Shown here piece after piece: positions 20,598-27,010 of a DNA stretch of 28,275 nucleotides (positions are counted from its first letter, which is position 1; each line of letters opens with the position of its first letter). Origin of the DNA: a virus; IMG/VR virus record IMGVR_UViG_3300045284_000255, positions 1 through 28,275 of that record; one strand, given 5' to 3'. Made by a program: the position numbers and the translations under genes. The notes under the pieces were generated by a model. It was not told the DNA's origin, did not search any database, and worked only from the letters and a program-made list of their open reading frames with translations.

Positions 20598-20918
20598 TTT
20601 GTCGCGCTTGGCTCTCTTGGCAAATTCAATATCGTTTTCCAGGCGCTCCAGAAGATAGGTTGCGTCTTCCTCGCCAAGCTCGGTCAACTCTTGCTGTATT
20701 TTTGCCAAGCGGCTTTCGACTGCGGGAATGCCAGGATCGAGAAGGCTTGCGGTTGTGCCCAGGGCATGGGCAAATTTGTAGATTGCCTTGGTGCTGCGCA
20801 CACCGCCCCTTTCGATTTCGCCGACCAATTGCTGGCTCACACCGACGATTTTCGCCAATTCACCTTGGGAAAACTTCTTGTCACTTCGGAGCCGAACAAA
20901 AAGCTCGATATCAATCAT
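20595..20918 (-). CDS. Phage repressor (CI-like, HTH_3, no protease domain)
   Basis: A 107-residue protein. Residues 17-38 (S-Q-G-E-L-A-K-I-V-G-V-S-Q-Q-L-V-G-E-I-E-R-G) are a Cro/C1-type helix-turn-helix with typical A, G and V core positions. The C-terminal half (70-105) is a helical, charged dimerisation-like segment. There is no S24 peptidase domain, so induction cannot follow the LexA/RecA autocleavage of lambda CI; another antirepressor is expected. The gene is bracketed by four copies of one operator, two on each side, with promoters facing away. No ribosome site precedes ATG 20918; a TAAATA at 20931-20926 would place the mRNA start at or next to the ATG (leaderless). Confidence 0.85.
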   Translation of the reverse strand: MIDIELFVRLRSDKKFSQGELAKIVGVSQQLVGEIERGGVRSTKAIYKFAHALGTTASLLDPGIPAVESRLAKIQQELTELGEEDATYLLERLENDIEFAKRAKRDK

Positions 20919-20928
20919 AGGCAGTTAT

Positions 20929-20946
20929 TTACCAGTGTACTGGTTG
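20929..20946. promoter_or_regulatory. Operator OR2 overlapping the repressor promoter
   Basis: TTACCAGTGTACTGGTTG in the same 8-2-8 layout; the inner 6-bp arms ACCAGT/ACTGGT are perfect. It overlaps a possible repressor promoter (minus-strand TTGAGA at 20957-20952 and TGGTAA or TAAATA near 20934-20926), suggesting autoregulation. Confidence 0.65.
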
Positions 20947-20978
20947 TGTCGTCTCAACAAGACATCTGGTGGTAGTCG

Positions 20979-21007
20979 TTGCGACGCAACCAGAACCCTG
21001 GTAATAG
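20979..21007 (+). promoter_or_regulatory. Rightward early promoter (pR-like)
   Basis: TTGCGA (20979-20984), a 17-base spacer and TAATAG (21002-21007). The predicted start is at or very near 21014, the A of the next ATG, so the message may be leaderless. An operator at 20987-21004 covers the spacer. Confidence 0.6.
20987..21004. promoter_or_regulatory. Operator OR1 in the rightward promoter
   Basis: CAACCAGAACCCTGGTAA; the right half CCCTGGTAA is identical to the site at 20558-20575. It lies between -35 and -10 of the rightward promoter, where bound repressor would exclude RNA polymerase. Confidence 0.7.
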
Positions 21008-21013
21008 GAAGGC

Positions 21014-21232
21014 ATGCAGACCTTCCGGGACCACATTCGTCGCGCAGTCGACCTAGCTGGTTCGCAGCGCGCGCTTGCCGATCAGATCGGGCTCTCTCAG
21101 CAGGGCATTTCCTACCTTCTCAATGACGCTCCTCAAGTCTCTGCCGAGATAGCGATCGCGATCCACCGGGCGACCAGCGGCAAGGTGCGCAAAGAGGAAT
21201 TGCGGCCAGATATCTTCGATGAGGTGCCATGA
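21014..21232 (+). CDS. Cro/YdaS-like transcriptional regulator
   Basis: A 72-residue protein: A-G-S-Q-R-A-L-A-D-Q-I-G-L-S-Q-Q-G-I-S-Y-L-L (15-36) is a clear helix-turn-helix. The following P-Q-V-S-A-E-I-A-I-A-I-H-R-A-T-S-G-K-V and E-L-R-P-D-I-F are the hallmark of YdaS/Cro-like phage regulators. It is divergent from the repressor and first in the rightward operon, so it should act as the lytic switch partner. GGAAGG ends one base before the ATG, too close for normal initiation, and the -10 is seven bases upstream, which points to leaderless translation. The stop overlaps the next ATG. Confidence 0.85.
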   Translation: MQTFRDHIRRAVDLAGSQRALADQIGLSQQGISYLLNDAPQVSAEIAIAIHRATSGKVRKEELRPDIFDEVP

Positions 21233-21750
21233 GCACCATCAGCATCGGCGGGCGCCGGGGTGCAAATTCCGCTGCCGTCCAATTGGTCGGTAATGACCGA
21301 CCAAAAAGCCGGTCGATTTCGCCAGTCATGCTCACCGCGCGCAGCTTGTGGCCGCGCAAGACGGCGGCTGAATTGGCAGAGCTTACGGGCGCTTCGCTCC
21401 GCACCGCCGAACGATGGCTGGCGGGCGAGCGCGCGCTATCGACGGGCGCCCTTGCCGCACTGATTCGCTCCGAGCGTGGGCTCGATTTCCTGGTCGCACT
21501 GATGGCTGACGCCGAGCCTGTGTGGTGGCGCCGGGTCAAGGCCTATTTTGCCACGATCGATGCGCAGCGCCTGCAACGCGCGGCACGCCACAAGCTCAGG
21601 GAGGCGATCGATGCTGACACCGCGCTTTCCGCCGCCATCGGCCGTGCGGATTCCCTTGTTGTTCAGGACGAGGAATTTTATCGCGAGCAGGCTGATGCGC
21701 TGCGCGCGGCGGCTCGCGGTCCTCATCGCCCCATGGCTCGAAAACGATGA
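21229..21750 (+). CDS. HTH-domain phage regulatory/early protein
   Basis: A 173-residue protein starting in the overlap with the Cro-like gene (ATGA at 21229-21232). Residues 1-30 are variable. Residues 36-75 (A-R-S-L-W-P-R-K-T-A-A-E-L-A-E-L-T-G-A-S-L-R-T-A-E-R-W-L-A-G-E) form a helix-turn-helix, followed by A-L-I-R-S-E-R-G-L-D-F-L-V-A-L-M. A charged helical C-terminus follows. Such 'R-T-A-E-R-W-L' proteins are common in Bradyrhizobiaceae phages beside the immunity region; a CII-like activator or replication regulator role is plausible but not shown. The stop overlaps the HNH start. Confidence 0.7.
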   Translation: MSTISIGGRRGANSAAVQLVGNDRPKSRSISPVMLTARSLWPRKTAAELAELTGASLRTAERWLAGERALSTGALAALIRSERGLDFLVALMADAEPVWWRRVKAYFATIDAQRLQRAARHKLREAIDADTALSAAIGRADSLVVQDEEFYREQADALRAAARGPHRPMARKR

Positions 21751-21971
21751 CGGTGCGGTTCTTCACCCGCCGGCAGAAGAGACATCTCTACATCAGCGCT
21801 GATGGGAGATGCAGTCGATGCGGTTTGCCACTCCGAGAAGGATGGCATGCGCATCATGAGACTCGGTTCGCCGATGGCGGTGTGACCGAGATCACCAACG
21901 CGGTAGCGCTGTGTGAGCGTTGCCACATCAAGGAACACTCTCATGCACAAACCACGAGGATGGCAGATTGA
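21747..21971 (+). CDS. Small HNH endonuclease-like protein
   Basis: A 74-residue HNH domain standing alone: C22-x2-C25, H36-H37-E (A-H-H-E-T-R-F-A-D-G-G), N51, C56-x2-C59-H60 and H64. The two Cys pairs would bind structural zinc, and H36/H37, N51 and H60 form the beta-beta-alpha-metal active site. It starts in the overlap with the HTH gene (ATGA at 21747-21750) and its end overlaps the helicase start by 29 bases. A nicking or junction-cutting role in replication, or a homing-like nuclease, are options. Co-translation with an SF2 helicase suggests the two proteins work together. Confidence 0.75.
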   Translation: MTVRFFTRRQKRHLYISADGRCSRCGLPLREGWHAHHETRFADGGVTEITNAVALCERCHIKEHSHAQTTRMAD

Positions 21972-23622
21972 AGCACTTCGTAAATTTCAGATAGCGAGGG
22001 AGAAGCATTTTTTGTTGGATGCAACACCTGGGAGCGGCAAAACAATGTTTGCGGGGTTTGCCGCCGCTGACCTGCTTAATCGCAAGCAAGTGGATTTTGG
22101 GTTAATCGTTGTGCCCAACACCACAATAAAGGGAGACAAGGATGCTGGGTTTCTTGGCGACTGGAGCAGGCTCGATGTTCAAATCACGAGGGTTTTGAAG
22201 GATAAACAGCCTATTCCAAAAGAGTATCGCGGGGCCGTTATTACTTACCAGCAACTACCAAACATTGTCGGAACAATCGGCACCTGGGTTCGCAATGGCA
22301 CGCGAATTTTTGCGGTGTTTGACGAGCTTCACCATGCGAGCGAGGATAATACGTGGGGGACCGCCACCGAAGACCTCGGCCGCTTGGCAATTCGCATATT
22401 GGGCATGACTGGGACATGCTTTCGAGGCGATGAACGGCCCATCTCATTTGTGAGGTATGATGCCGACAACAAAGCTATAGCTGATCATCAGTACAAGTAT
22501 CGTGACGCCGTATCGGATCATGTTTGCAGGCCGGTTGATTTCATAACTGACGACAGCATGACGCAATTCATGCTCGACCAAAACAATCACGAAGTCCGGG
22601 TTTCAGAAGCAAACACTCAAGAACAACTGCGCGGGGCCACGTCTACCGTTTATCGCACTGACCACGGGTTTCTGCCGCGCGTTATTGAGAAAGCCGATGA
22701 TGTATTAGATCAATACCGCACTTGGGACCGAGATGCCGGAGGTCTGATTATTTGCCGCTCTGGCAAGGATGATTCAGATAACAGACACCTCTTTCATGTT
22801 GCGGAACTGGTCTACAAGACGCTTGGCGAGCGCCCTGAAGTCATCTCTTATGACGACAAGGATGCAAATGCTAAGATAGAACGCTTTCGTAAAAGCGACC
22901 AACGTTGGATTTGTTCTGTCCGCAAAATCAGCGAAGGCGTCGATATCAAGCGGTTGCGCGTGGTCGTCATGGCAACGCGACCAACGACTGAATTATTGTT
23001 TCGCCAGATAGTCGGGCGCGCCGTTCGAGTTGATGACGAAAATCGCCCAGGAGATGCCACCGTACTTATTGCCAAGTTTCCGCAACTTGTCGAATGGGCT
23101 TCGGTAATTGCAGAGGAGGCAAAAGCTGGCTTAAAGAACCCCACTAAAAAACCAGCGGGGAAAGGTGGGGAAGCGCCGGAATCGCGTCCATTCATGTCAT
23201 TTGGAGCCACACACGAAGCCGGCGGGGCTGTTTCAGATTACGGCGATGAGTTCTCCGCGGATGAAGTGAATGCAGCGGAGCGATTGCGGGGGGATGATCC
23301 TCAACTCGCAGATATTTCGATTACGGCGCTTGCTCACTTACAGCGCAAGCTCGGCATTGTGCCGGAGCCGATGACGGCACCAGAGCCGCCGTTGCAAATA
23401 CGAAAACAGGAGGTGCGGGACGGGATCGTGAAAAAACAGCGCCGGCTCGCAATTCAGCGGAACCCACAAAGCCCGGATTATGGCCGCGTGTGGAAAGAAA
23501 TAGGCGGCACCTTTGGTCCTCATACAGTTGATGATCTTGTTAATAACTACAGCATCGAGGTGATGCGGCAGGTCGACGCTTGGTTGCTTGCAACAATCGC
23601 GCGTGAAACGCATGTCAAATAA
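21943..23622 (+). CDS. SF2 DEAD/DEAH-type helicase
   Basis: Start set at ATG 21943 (AAGGA about eight bases upstream), giving 559 residues. Motif I A-T-P-G-S-G-K-T (27-34), a Q-like W-Q at 7-8, motif II D-E-L-H-H (127-131), motif III-like M-T-G-T (155-158), motif V E-G-V-D-I-K (331-336) and motif VI Q-I-V-G-R-A-V-R-V (355-363) define an ATP-dependent translocase of the restriction/DNA-repair type. The C-terminal 160 residues are a linker and a helical domain. Codons are visibly more AT-rich in third positions than in neighbouring genes, suggesting more recent acquisition. It probably unwinds DNA or RNA in phage replication or acts with the HNH protein. Confidence 0.9.
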   Translation: MHKPRGWQIEALRKFQIAREKHFLLDATPGSGKTMFAGFAAADLLNRKQVDFGLIVVPNTTIKGDKDAGFLGDWSRLDVQITRVLKDKQPIPKEYRGAVITYQQLPNIVGTIGTWVRNGTRIFAVFDELHHASEDNTWGTATEDLGRLAIRILGMTGTCFRGDERPISFVRYDADNKAIADHQYKYRDAVSDHVCRPVDFITDDSMTQFMLDQNNHEVRVSEANTQEQLRGATSTVYRTDHGFLPRVIEKADDVLDQYRTWDRDAGGLIICRSGKDDSDNRHLFHVAELVYKTLGERPEVISYDDKDANAKIERFRKSDQRWICSVRKISEGVDIKRLRVVVMATRPTTELLFRQIVGRAVRVDDENRPGDATVLIAKFPQLVEWASVIAEEAKAGLKNPTKKPAGKGGEAPESRPFMSFGATHEAGGAVSDYGDEFSADEVNAAERLRGDDPQLADISITALAHLQRKLGIVPEPMTAPEPPLQIRKQEVRDGIVKKQRRLAIQRNPQSPDYGRVWKEIGGTFGPHTVDDLVNNYSIEVMRQVDAWLLATIARETHVK

Positions 23623-24202
23623 TGATGATGTAGGGCTACTGCAGCAATTGATTCAGCACGGGGGAACGCAAGCGTTTTCCCTGGTTCCCGCGGCTCTGAA
23701 AAACGTTCTCAAGGAAAAGCAATGGGTGGGGCGGCTCGACAAGCACGGTAAGCCGTTCACTTCGTTTGAGGCGTTTGCGTCCCACCGACTCTGGCAGGGG
23801 CTCGAAACATCGTTGGATGACTTGCGGGTTCATTGCCGCAAGCATCCCGAGGTCTACAAGCTCCTGCTCGCCGAGATTGAGCCAGGGGCAACGCATGCTG
23901 ACGCTGGGGCTAAAGGCGGAAGGGGAAATAAAGCCGCTGATAATATCAAAGGCTTTAAGCATGGAGGCACCTCCGCCATCTATACCCTCAAACGCCTGAA
24001 GCGCGACCGGCCGGACCTGTTCCAGGTCGTGCTCGGCGGGGGCATGTCGCCGAACGCCGCGGCTATCGAGGCCGGGTTCCGGAACAAGCCCACACCGATC
24101 GAGCATGCCGGCAAGGCGCTGGCGAAGCTATCAGACATCGAATGGCAAACGCTCAAGCGTGATGAGGATGCGCGCCGTCGCCTGCAAACCAAGGCGTCGT
24201 GA
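23612..24202 (+). CDS. Conserved phage protein of unknown function
   Basis: Starts at ATG 23612 inside the helicase 3' end (11-base overlap); 196 residues. It is helical and basic, with R-L-D-K-H-G-K-P-F-T-S-F-E-A-F-A-S-H-R-L-W-Q-G-L at about 40-63, a Gly-rich linker A-G-A-K-G-G-R-G-N-K, then Y-T-L-K-R-L-K-R-D-R-P-D-L and G-M-S-P-N-A-A-A-I-E-A-G-F-R. The last segment looks like the helix-turn-helix seen in phage replication-associated proteins ('S-P-x-A-A-A-x-E-A-G-F-R'). This architecture recurs in Rhizobiales phages; it is probably DNA-binding. The function is not established. Confidence 0.7.
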   Translation: MSNNDDVGLLQQLIQHGGTQAFSLVPAALKNVLKEKQWVGRLDKHGKPFTSFEAFASHRLWQGLETSLDDLRVHCRKHPEVYKLLLAEIEPGATHADAGAKGGRGNKAADNIKGFKHGGTSAIYTLKRLKRDRPDLFQVVLGGGMSPNAAAIEAGFRNKPTPIEHAGKALAKLSDIEWQTLKRDEDARRRLQTKAS

Positions 24203-24220
24203 CATAATGAGGGGCGGCCC

Positions 24221-24508
24221 ATGGTGGACCTATGCCAGTCGTGCGGCCAGCCCGTCCGCTTCCTGCGTTGCGGAATCCGGCTGCCGGCGCTCAAGGCCGC
24301 GATATTCGATCTGATCAAGCGCGCCGGTGACCTCGGCATCTCGAGCGCGGAGATCACGCGCGAGCTCTACGGCGAGCGGCGGCCGGTGAGCAAGTACACC
24401 ATCAAAGCGCATGTCTGGCAGATCAACGAGCTGCTGGCCGACACCGGCTATTGCATCGTGTCCGACCGGCGCAATTGGTTTCTGCGGAAACATCGGGGCG
24501 CACGATGA
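24221..24508 (+). CDS. Winged-helix DNA-binding protein with N-terminal CxxC
   Basis: A 95-residue protein; GAGGGG lies six bases upstream of ATG 24221. An N-terminal C-Q-S-C-G and a later Cys suggest a small zinc knuckle. From about residue 22, L-P-A-L-K-A-A-I-F-D-L-I-K-R-A-G and S-S-A-E-I-T-R-E-L-Y-G-E-R-R-P-V-S-K-Y-T-I-K-A-H-V-W form a winged helix close to the OmpR/PhoB C-terminal type, ending D-R-R-N-W-F-L-R-K. It may regulate the early operon or serve replication. The stop overlaps the methyltransferase ATG, so the two are coupled. Confidence 0.7.
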   Translation: MVDLCQSCGQPVRFLRCGIRLPALKAAIFDLIKRAGDLGISSAEITRELYGERRPVSKYTIKAHVWQINELLADTGYCIVSDRRNWFLRKHRGAR

Positions 24509-25266
24509 GCCGCACCGAACATCTGGCCGAAGGCGTCACCTGCATCCTGGGAGATTGCCGCGAGGTGTTGCCGACGCTGGGCAAGGTCGATGCCGTGGTA
24601 ACTGACCCGCCTTATGGGGTGAATTTCGACGGCAAGGCTGGCCATTACCGAAACGAGCCAAGCTCAAAGCGTGACGATAGCTATGTCTCATACGAGGACA
24701 CGCCCGAGAACTTCGATATGATCGTGCTGCCAACCCTTGTCACCGCGATAGCGATCAGTTTGCGAGCGTTGGTGTTCATGGCCAGTCGGAATGTGCAAAA
24801 GCTCCCGCCTGGTGATTTGGGTGGCATCTATTTGCCCAACGGATGTGGACTTTCGACATGGGGATTTCAAAACTTTATGTTTGCCGTTTTCTATGGGCAG
24901 TGCCCCTACACTGCCAATGGCCTCGGTAGCCGCCCCAACGGTCACTATGGACTCTACGGCAACGATTCAAATCAAATAGACCATCCGTGCGCGAAGCCGC
25001 TCGCCGCAATGCGGTGGGCGGTAGCCCGCGCGTCGCTGGAATGTGAAACCATCCTCGACCCCTTCATGGGTTCCGGCACCACTGGCGTTGCCGCCGTGAA
25101 GCTCGGCCGCCGCTTCATCGGCATCGAGATCGAGCCGAAATACTTCGACATCGCCTGCCGCCGCATCTCTGAAGCCTTGAGGCAGCCCGACCTATTCATC
25201 AAGCGACAACAGCCTGCCAAGCAATGGTTGCTGCCCTTTGCCACGCACAGGGTAGGCTCGCCATGA
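24505..25266 (+). CDS. DNA adenine-N6/cytosine-N4 methyltransferase
   Basis: A 253-residue enzyme starting in the overlap ATGA (24505-24508). Motif IV is D34-P-P-Y37, motif I is D-P-F-M-G-S-G-T-T-G (185-194), and H-P-C-A-K-P (160-165) is the usual motif before it. The order DPPY first, then FxGxG, defines the beta class of N6-adenine/N4-cytosine enzymes using S-adenosylmethionine. The target domain lies between (about 50-150). No partner restriction enzyme of the usual kind is adjacent, so it is probably an orphan enzyme protecting phage DNA from host restriction or regulating expression. The target sequence cannot be read from the gene. Confidence 0.9.
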   Translation: MSRTEHLAEGVTCILGDCREVLPTLGKVDAVVTDPPYGVNFDGKAGHYRNEPSSKRDDSYVSYEDTPENFDMIVLPTLVTAIAISLRALVFMASRNVQKLPPGDLGGIYLPNGCGLSTWGFQNFMFAVFYGQCPYTANGLGSRPNGHYGLYGNDSNQIDHPCAKPLAAMRWAVARASLECETILDPFMGSGTTGVAAVKLGRRFIGIEIEPKYFDIACRRISEALRQPDLFIKRQQPAKQWLLPFATHRVGSP

Positions 25267-25694
25267 GCGGGCGGCAACTGCACCTATTCCGTGCGCGCAA
25301 CCAGCGGGGCGTGGCAGCGCCACCGCCGCTCGAATTCGAGCTGCATTGCGCCGTGGCCGACACGCTTCGCCGCTGGGGCACACCGGGATGGATCTTCAGC
25401 CATATCCCGCTCGGCGAGGAACGGACGACCGCGGCAGGCGCACGCCTCAAACGCATGGGCACCGCGCCCGGATGGGCCGACCTGATCATGCTGGCCCCGC
25501 GTGGTCATCCGATTCAGCGCCCGCATTTCCTCGAGCTCAAGCGCCGTGGCGGCAAGCTGACCGAGCACCAGGCTGGCTTTGCGCTGTGGTGCAAGCTCAA
25601 CGATTGCCCGCACGAAGTTGCCGACAGCTACGAGGCCGCGGTCAAGACCCTGCGGGCATGGGGTGCGCTGATGCACAGGGTGAAGGTGCAATGA
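25263..25694 (+). CDS. VRR-NUC domain nuclease
   Basis: A 143-residue protein starting in the overlap with the methyltransferase stop (ATGA at 25263-25266). The C-terminal half has the VRR-NUC pattern: G-T-A-P-G-W-A-D-L-I-M-L, H-F-L-E-L-K-R-R-G-G-K-L-T and E-H-Q-A-G-F-A-L-W-C. The D of W-A-D-L and E-L-K give the PD-(D/E)XK metal site. These small nucleases act as structure-specific or Holliday junction nucleases in phage replication and recombination. The N-terminal 50 residues include E-F-E-L-H-C-A-V-A-D-T-L-R-R-W. The stop overlaps the DUF1376 gene start. Confidence 0.8.
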   Translation: MSGRQLHLFRARNQRGVAAPPPLEFELHCAVADTLRRWGTPGWIFSHIPLGEERTTAAGARLKRMGTAPGWADLIMLAPRGHPIQRPHFLELKRRGGKLTEHQAGFALWCKLNDCPHEVADSYEAAVKTLRAWGALMHRVKVQ

Positions 25695-26470
25695 GATCGC
25701 TGCCTTTCATGCCGCTGTATGCCAGCGATTATCTCGGCGACACCAAGCATCTGAACGCGGCCCAGCACGGCGCCTACCTGCTTCTGCTCATGCACTATTG
25801 GTTGCATGGCGAGCTGCCAAAGGGCGATCGCGCGCTGGCCCGCATCGCCTGCATGACATCGGCACAGTGGGCACGCGAACGTCCTGTAATCAAAGCGTTT
25901 TTTACCGATGAATGGAAAAATAAACGGGCCGAGATCGAGCTGAAAAGGGCAGTTTTGTTGAAATCATTGAAGAATTCGCGAGGTAACCCCCCTAAAAACG
26001 TAACGGTTACCTCGGAAATTTCCCAATCATTTCAAAGCTCCAATTTCACACCTCCACAACCACAAAGAAAGAAAGAAGGAAGAAAGCAAACACACACGCG
26101 CGCGAACGCGCGTGTGGCGTGTGATTGCGCGCCGCGCGCTGCTGTCGAATTTGGATTGAAACAAAACTGGGAACGAAGCCGCGTCACCGAGGAGTGGCAA
26201 CGGTTCCGCGATTATCACCTCGCCCACGGCAAACAGCCAAAGAACGTCATGGCCGCCTGGCGCAACTGGTGCCGCTCGCCATTCCGCAATTCCAACGGCC
26301 ACCCACCGCAGCAAGCACCGCGACCGGGTTCGCGTGAGGACAGGAAGGAGAAAACCCAACATGCTCTCAAACAAGTCGATGCCTACCTCGACCAATGCGA
26401 TGACAAGGGACCAGGCAGTCAGGCTAACAAGACGAATGCTCGGCTCATACCCTTCCGTAAGCCTCGCTGA
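25691..26470 (+). CDS. DUF1376-type replication protein
   Basis: 259 residues from ATG 25691, overlapping the nuclease stop. The N-terminal domain is a DUF1376 signature: F-M-P-L-Y-A-S-D-Y-L-G-D-T-K-H-L-N, then G-A-Y-L-L-L-L-M-H-Y-W and A-R-I-A-C-M-T-S-A-Q-W. A low-complexity linker follows (about 95-150, rich in S, P, Q, K). The C-terminal part has W-E-R-S-R-V-T-E-E-W-Q-R-F-R-D-Y-H and K-N-V-M-A-A-W-R-N-W-C. Such proteins act as phage replication initiators or primosome parts, followed by a loader gene as here. The DNA of the linker is AT-rich and carries perfect inverted repeats, like the lambda origin within gene O. Confidence 0.8.
   Translation: MRSLPFMPLYASDYLGDTKHLNAAQHGAYLLLLMHYWLHGELPKGDRALARIACMTSAQWARERPVIKAFFTDEWKNKRAEIELKRAVLLKSLKNSRGNPPKNVTVTSEISQSFQSSNFTPPQPQRKKEGRKQTHTRANARVACDCAPRAAVEFGLKQNWERSRVTEEWQRFRDYHLAHGKQPKNVMAAWRNWCRSPFRNSNGHPPQQAPRPGSREDRKEKTQHALKQVDAYLDQCDDKGPGSQANKTNARLIPFRKPR
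25979..26116. other. Candidate phage replication origin within the DUF1376 gene
   Basis: A perfect 10-bp inverted repeat CGAGGTAACC (25979-25988)/GGTTACCTCG (26005-26014) encloses GTAACGGTTAC (26000-26010), itself palindromic, so the GGTTAC unit recurs. About 50 bases later comes an A-rich purine tract (about 26060-26090) and then a perfect 10-bp hairpin CACACGCGCG-CGAA-CGCGCGTGTG (26093-26116). The region lies in an AT-rich stretch of the linker-coding part of a replication gene. Origin function is inferred from this layout only. Confidence 0.35.
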
Positions 26471-26906
26471 TCCGCAAACCTACATTGCGACAATGGCCAC
26501 GGCTCTGTGCCGTTATCCGCTCGACATCGGCGAACACGCCGTCGACGAAGTCATCACATCGTTGAAATTCATTCCGACCGTGGCCGAAATTGTCGAGGCA
26601 TGTAAGCGGCACATGCCGGCGCCCGCATGGACCGATGAATGGGAGGAACGCTCGCGTTTCCAACTTGCTGAACGCGCGCGATTGGAGGCAGCAGTCAGCA
26701 CAACCGAGCGTGAGCGCATCGCCGAAGGGTTTAAGCAACTGCTTGCGCGCCTACAGCCAGACAAAGCCGACAACAAGGCCAATCAATACACGCCGGAAGC
26801 CGTCAAAGCCAAACTTGGCCTCACTGACGAACAATGGGCGGCAATCCCCGATACACCGCCAGATTCCACATGGCGCAAAGCCACAACGCGCGAGGCCGGC
26901 CCATGA
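26361..26906 (+). CDS. Replicative helicase loader-like protein (lambda P/G39P type)
   Basis: ATG 26361 with AAGGAG about ten bases upstream gives 181 residues; a second methionine at 26400 is possible. Its start lies within the end of the DUF1376 gene, in another frame. The helical domain (15-75) has Y-P-S-V-S-L-A-D-P-Q-T-Y-I-A-T-M-A-T-A-L and A-V-D-E-V-I-T-S-L-K-F-I-P-T-V-A-E-I-V-E-A-C. This resembles G39P-type loader/inhibitor domains and their 'F-P-P-T-x-A-E-I' end. A charged helical C-terminus follows. The order initiator then loader matches lambda O-P. It probably loads the host DnaB helicase. Confidence 0.65.
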   Translation: MLSNKSMPTSTNAMTRDQAVRLTRRMLGSYPSVSLADPQTYIATMATALCRYPLDIGEHAVDEVITSLKFIPTVAEIVEACKRHMPAPAWTDEWEERSRFQLAERARLEAAVSTTERERIAEGFKQLLARLQPDKADNKANQYTPEAVKAKLGLTDEQWAAIPDTPPDSTWRKATTREAGP

Positions 26907-26908
26907 AT

Positions 26909-26946
26909 TCGGGACCGGGTAAGGCCCCATCTCGGCCCGGTCCCGA
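26909..26946. other. Strong hairpin 1 in the leader before the 27011 gene
   Basis: TCGGGACCGGG (26909-26919) and CCCGGTCCCGA (26936-26946) form a perfect 11-bp stem with a 16-base loop, starting three bases after the loader gene stop. No T-tract follows, so it is not a classical terminator. It lies in a 104-base gap between genes. Confidence 0.6.
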
Positions 26947-26948
26947 TA

Positions 26949-26982
26949 GGGGTGCGCCGCTTGTCAGGAGTCGGCGCACCCC
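26949..26982. other. Strong hairpin 2 in the leader before the 27011 gene
   Basis: GGGGTGCGCCG (26949-26959) and CGGCGCACCCC (26972-26982) form a perfect 11-bp stem with a 12-base loop, only two bases after hairpin 1. GGAG of the next gene's ribosome site follows at about 26998. The pair could be a regulatory RNA leader, a protein-binding site or an RNA processing site. Confidence 0.6.
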
Positions 26983-27010
26983 GACCACAAATCGAACGGA
27001 GAAAATTAAC

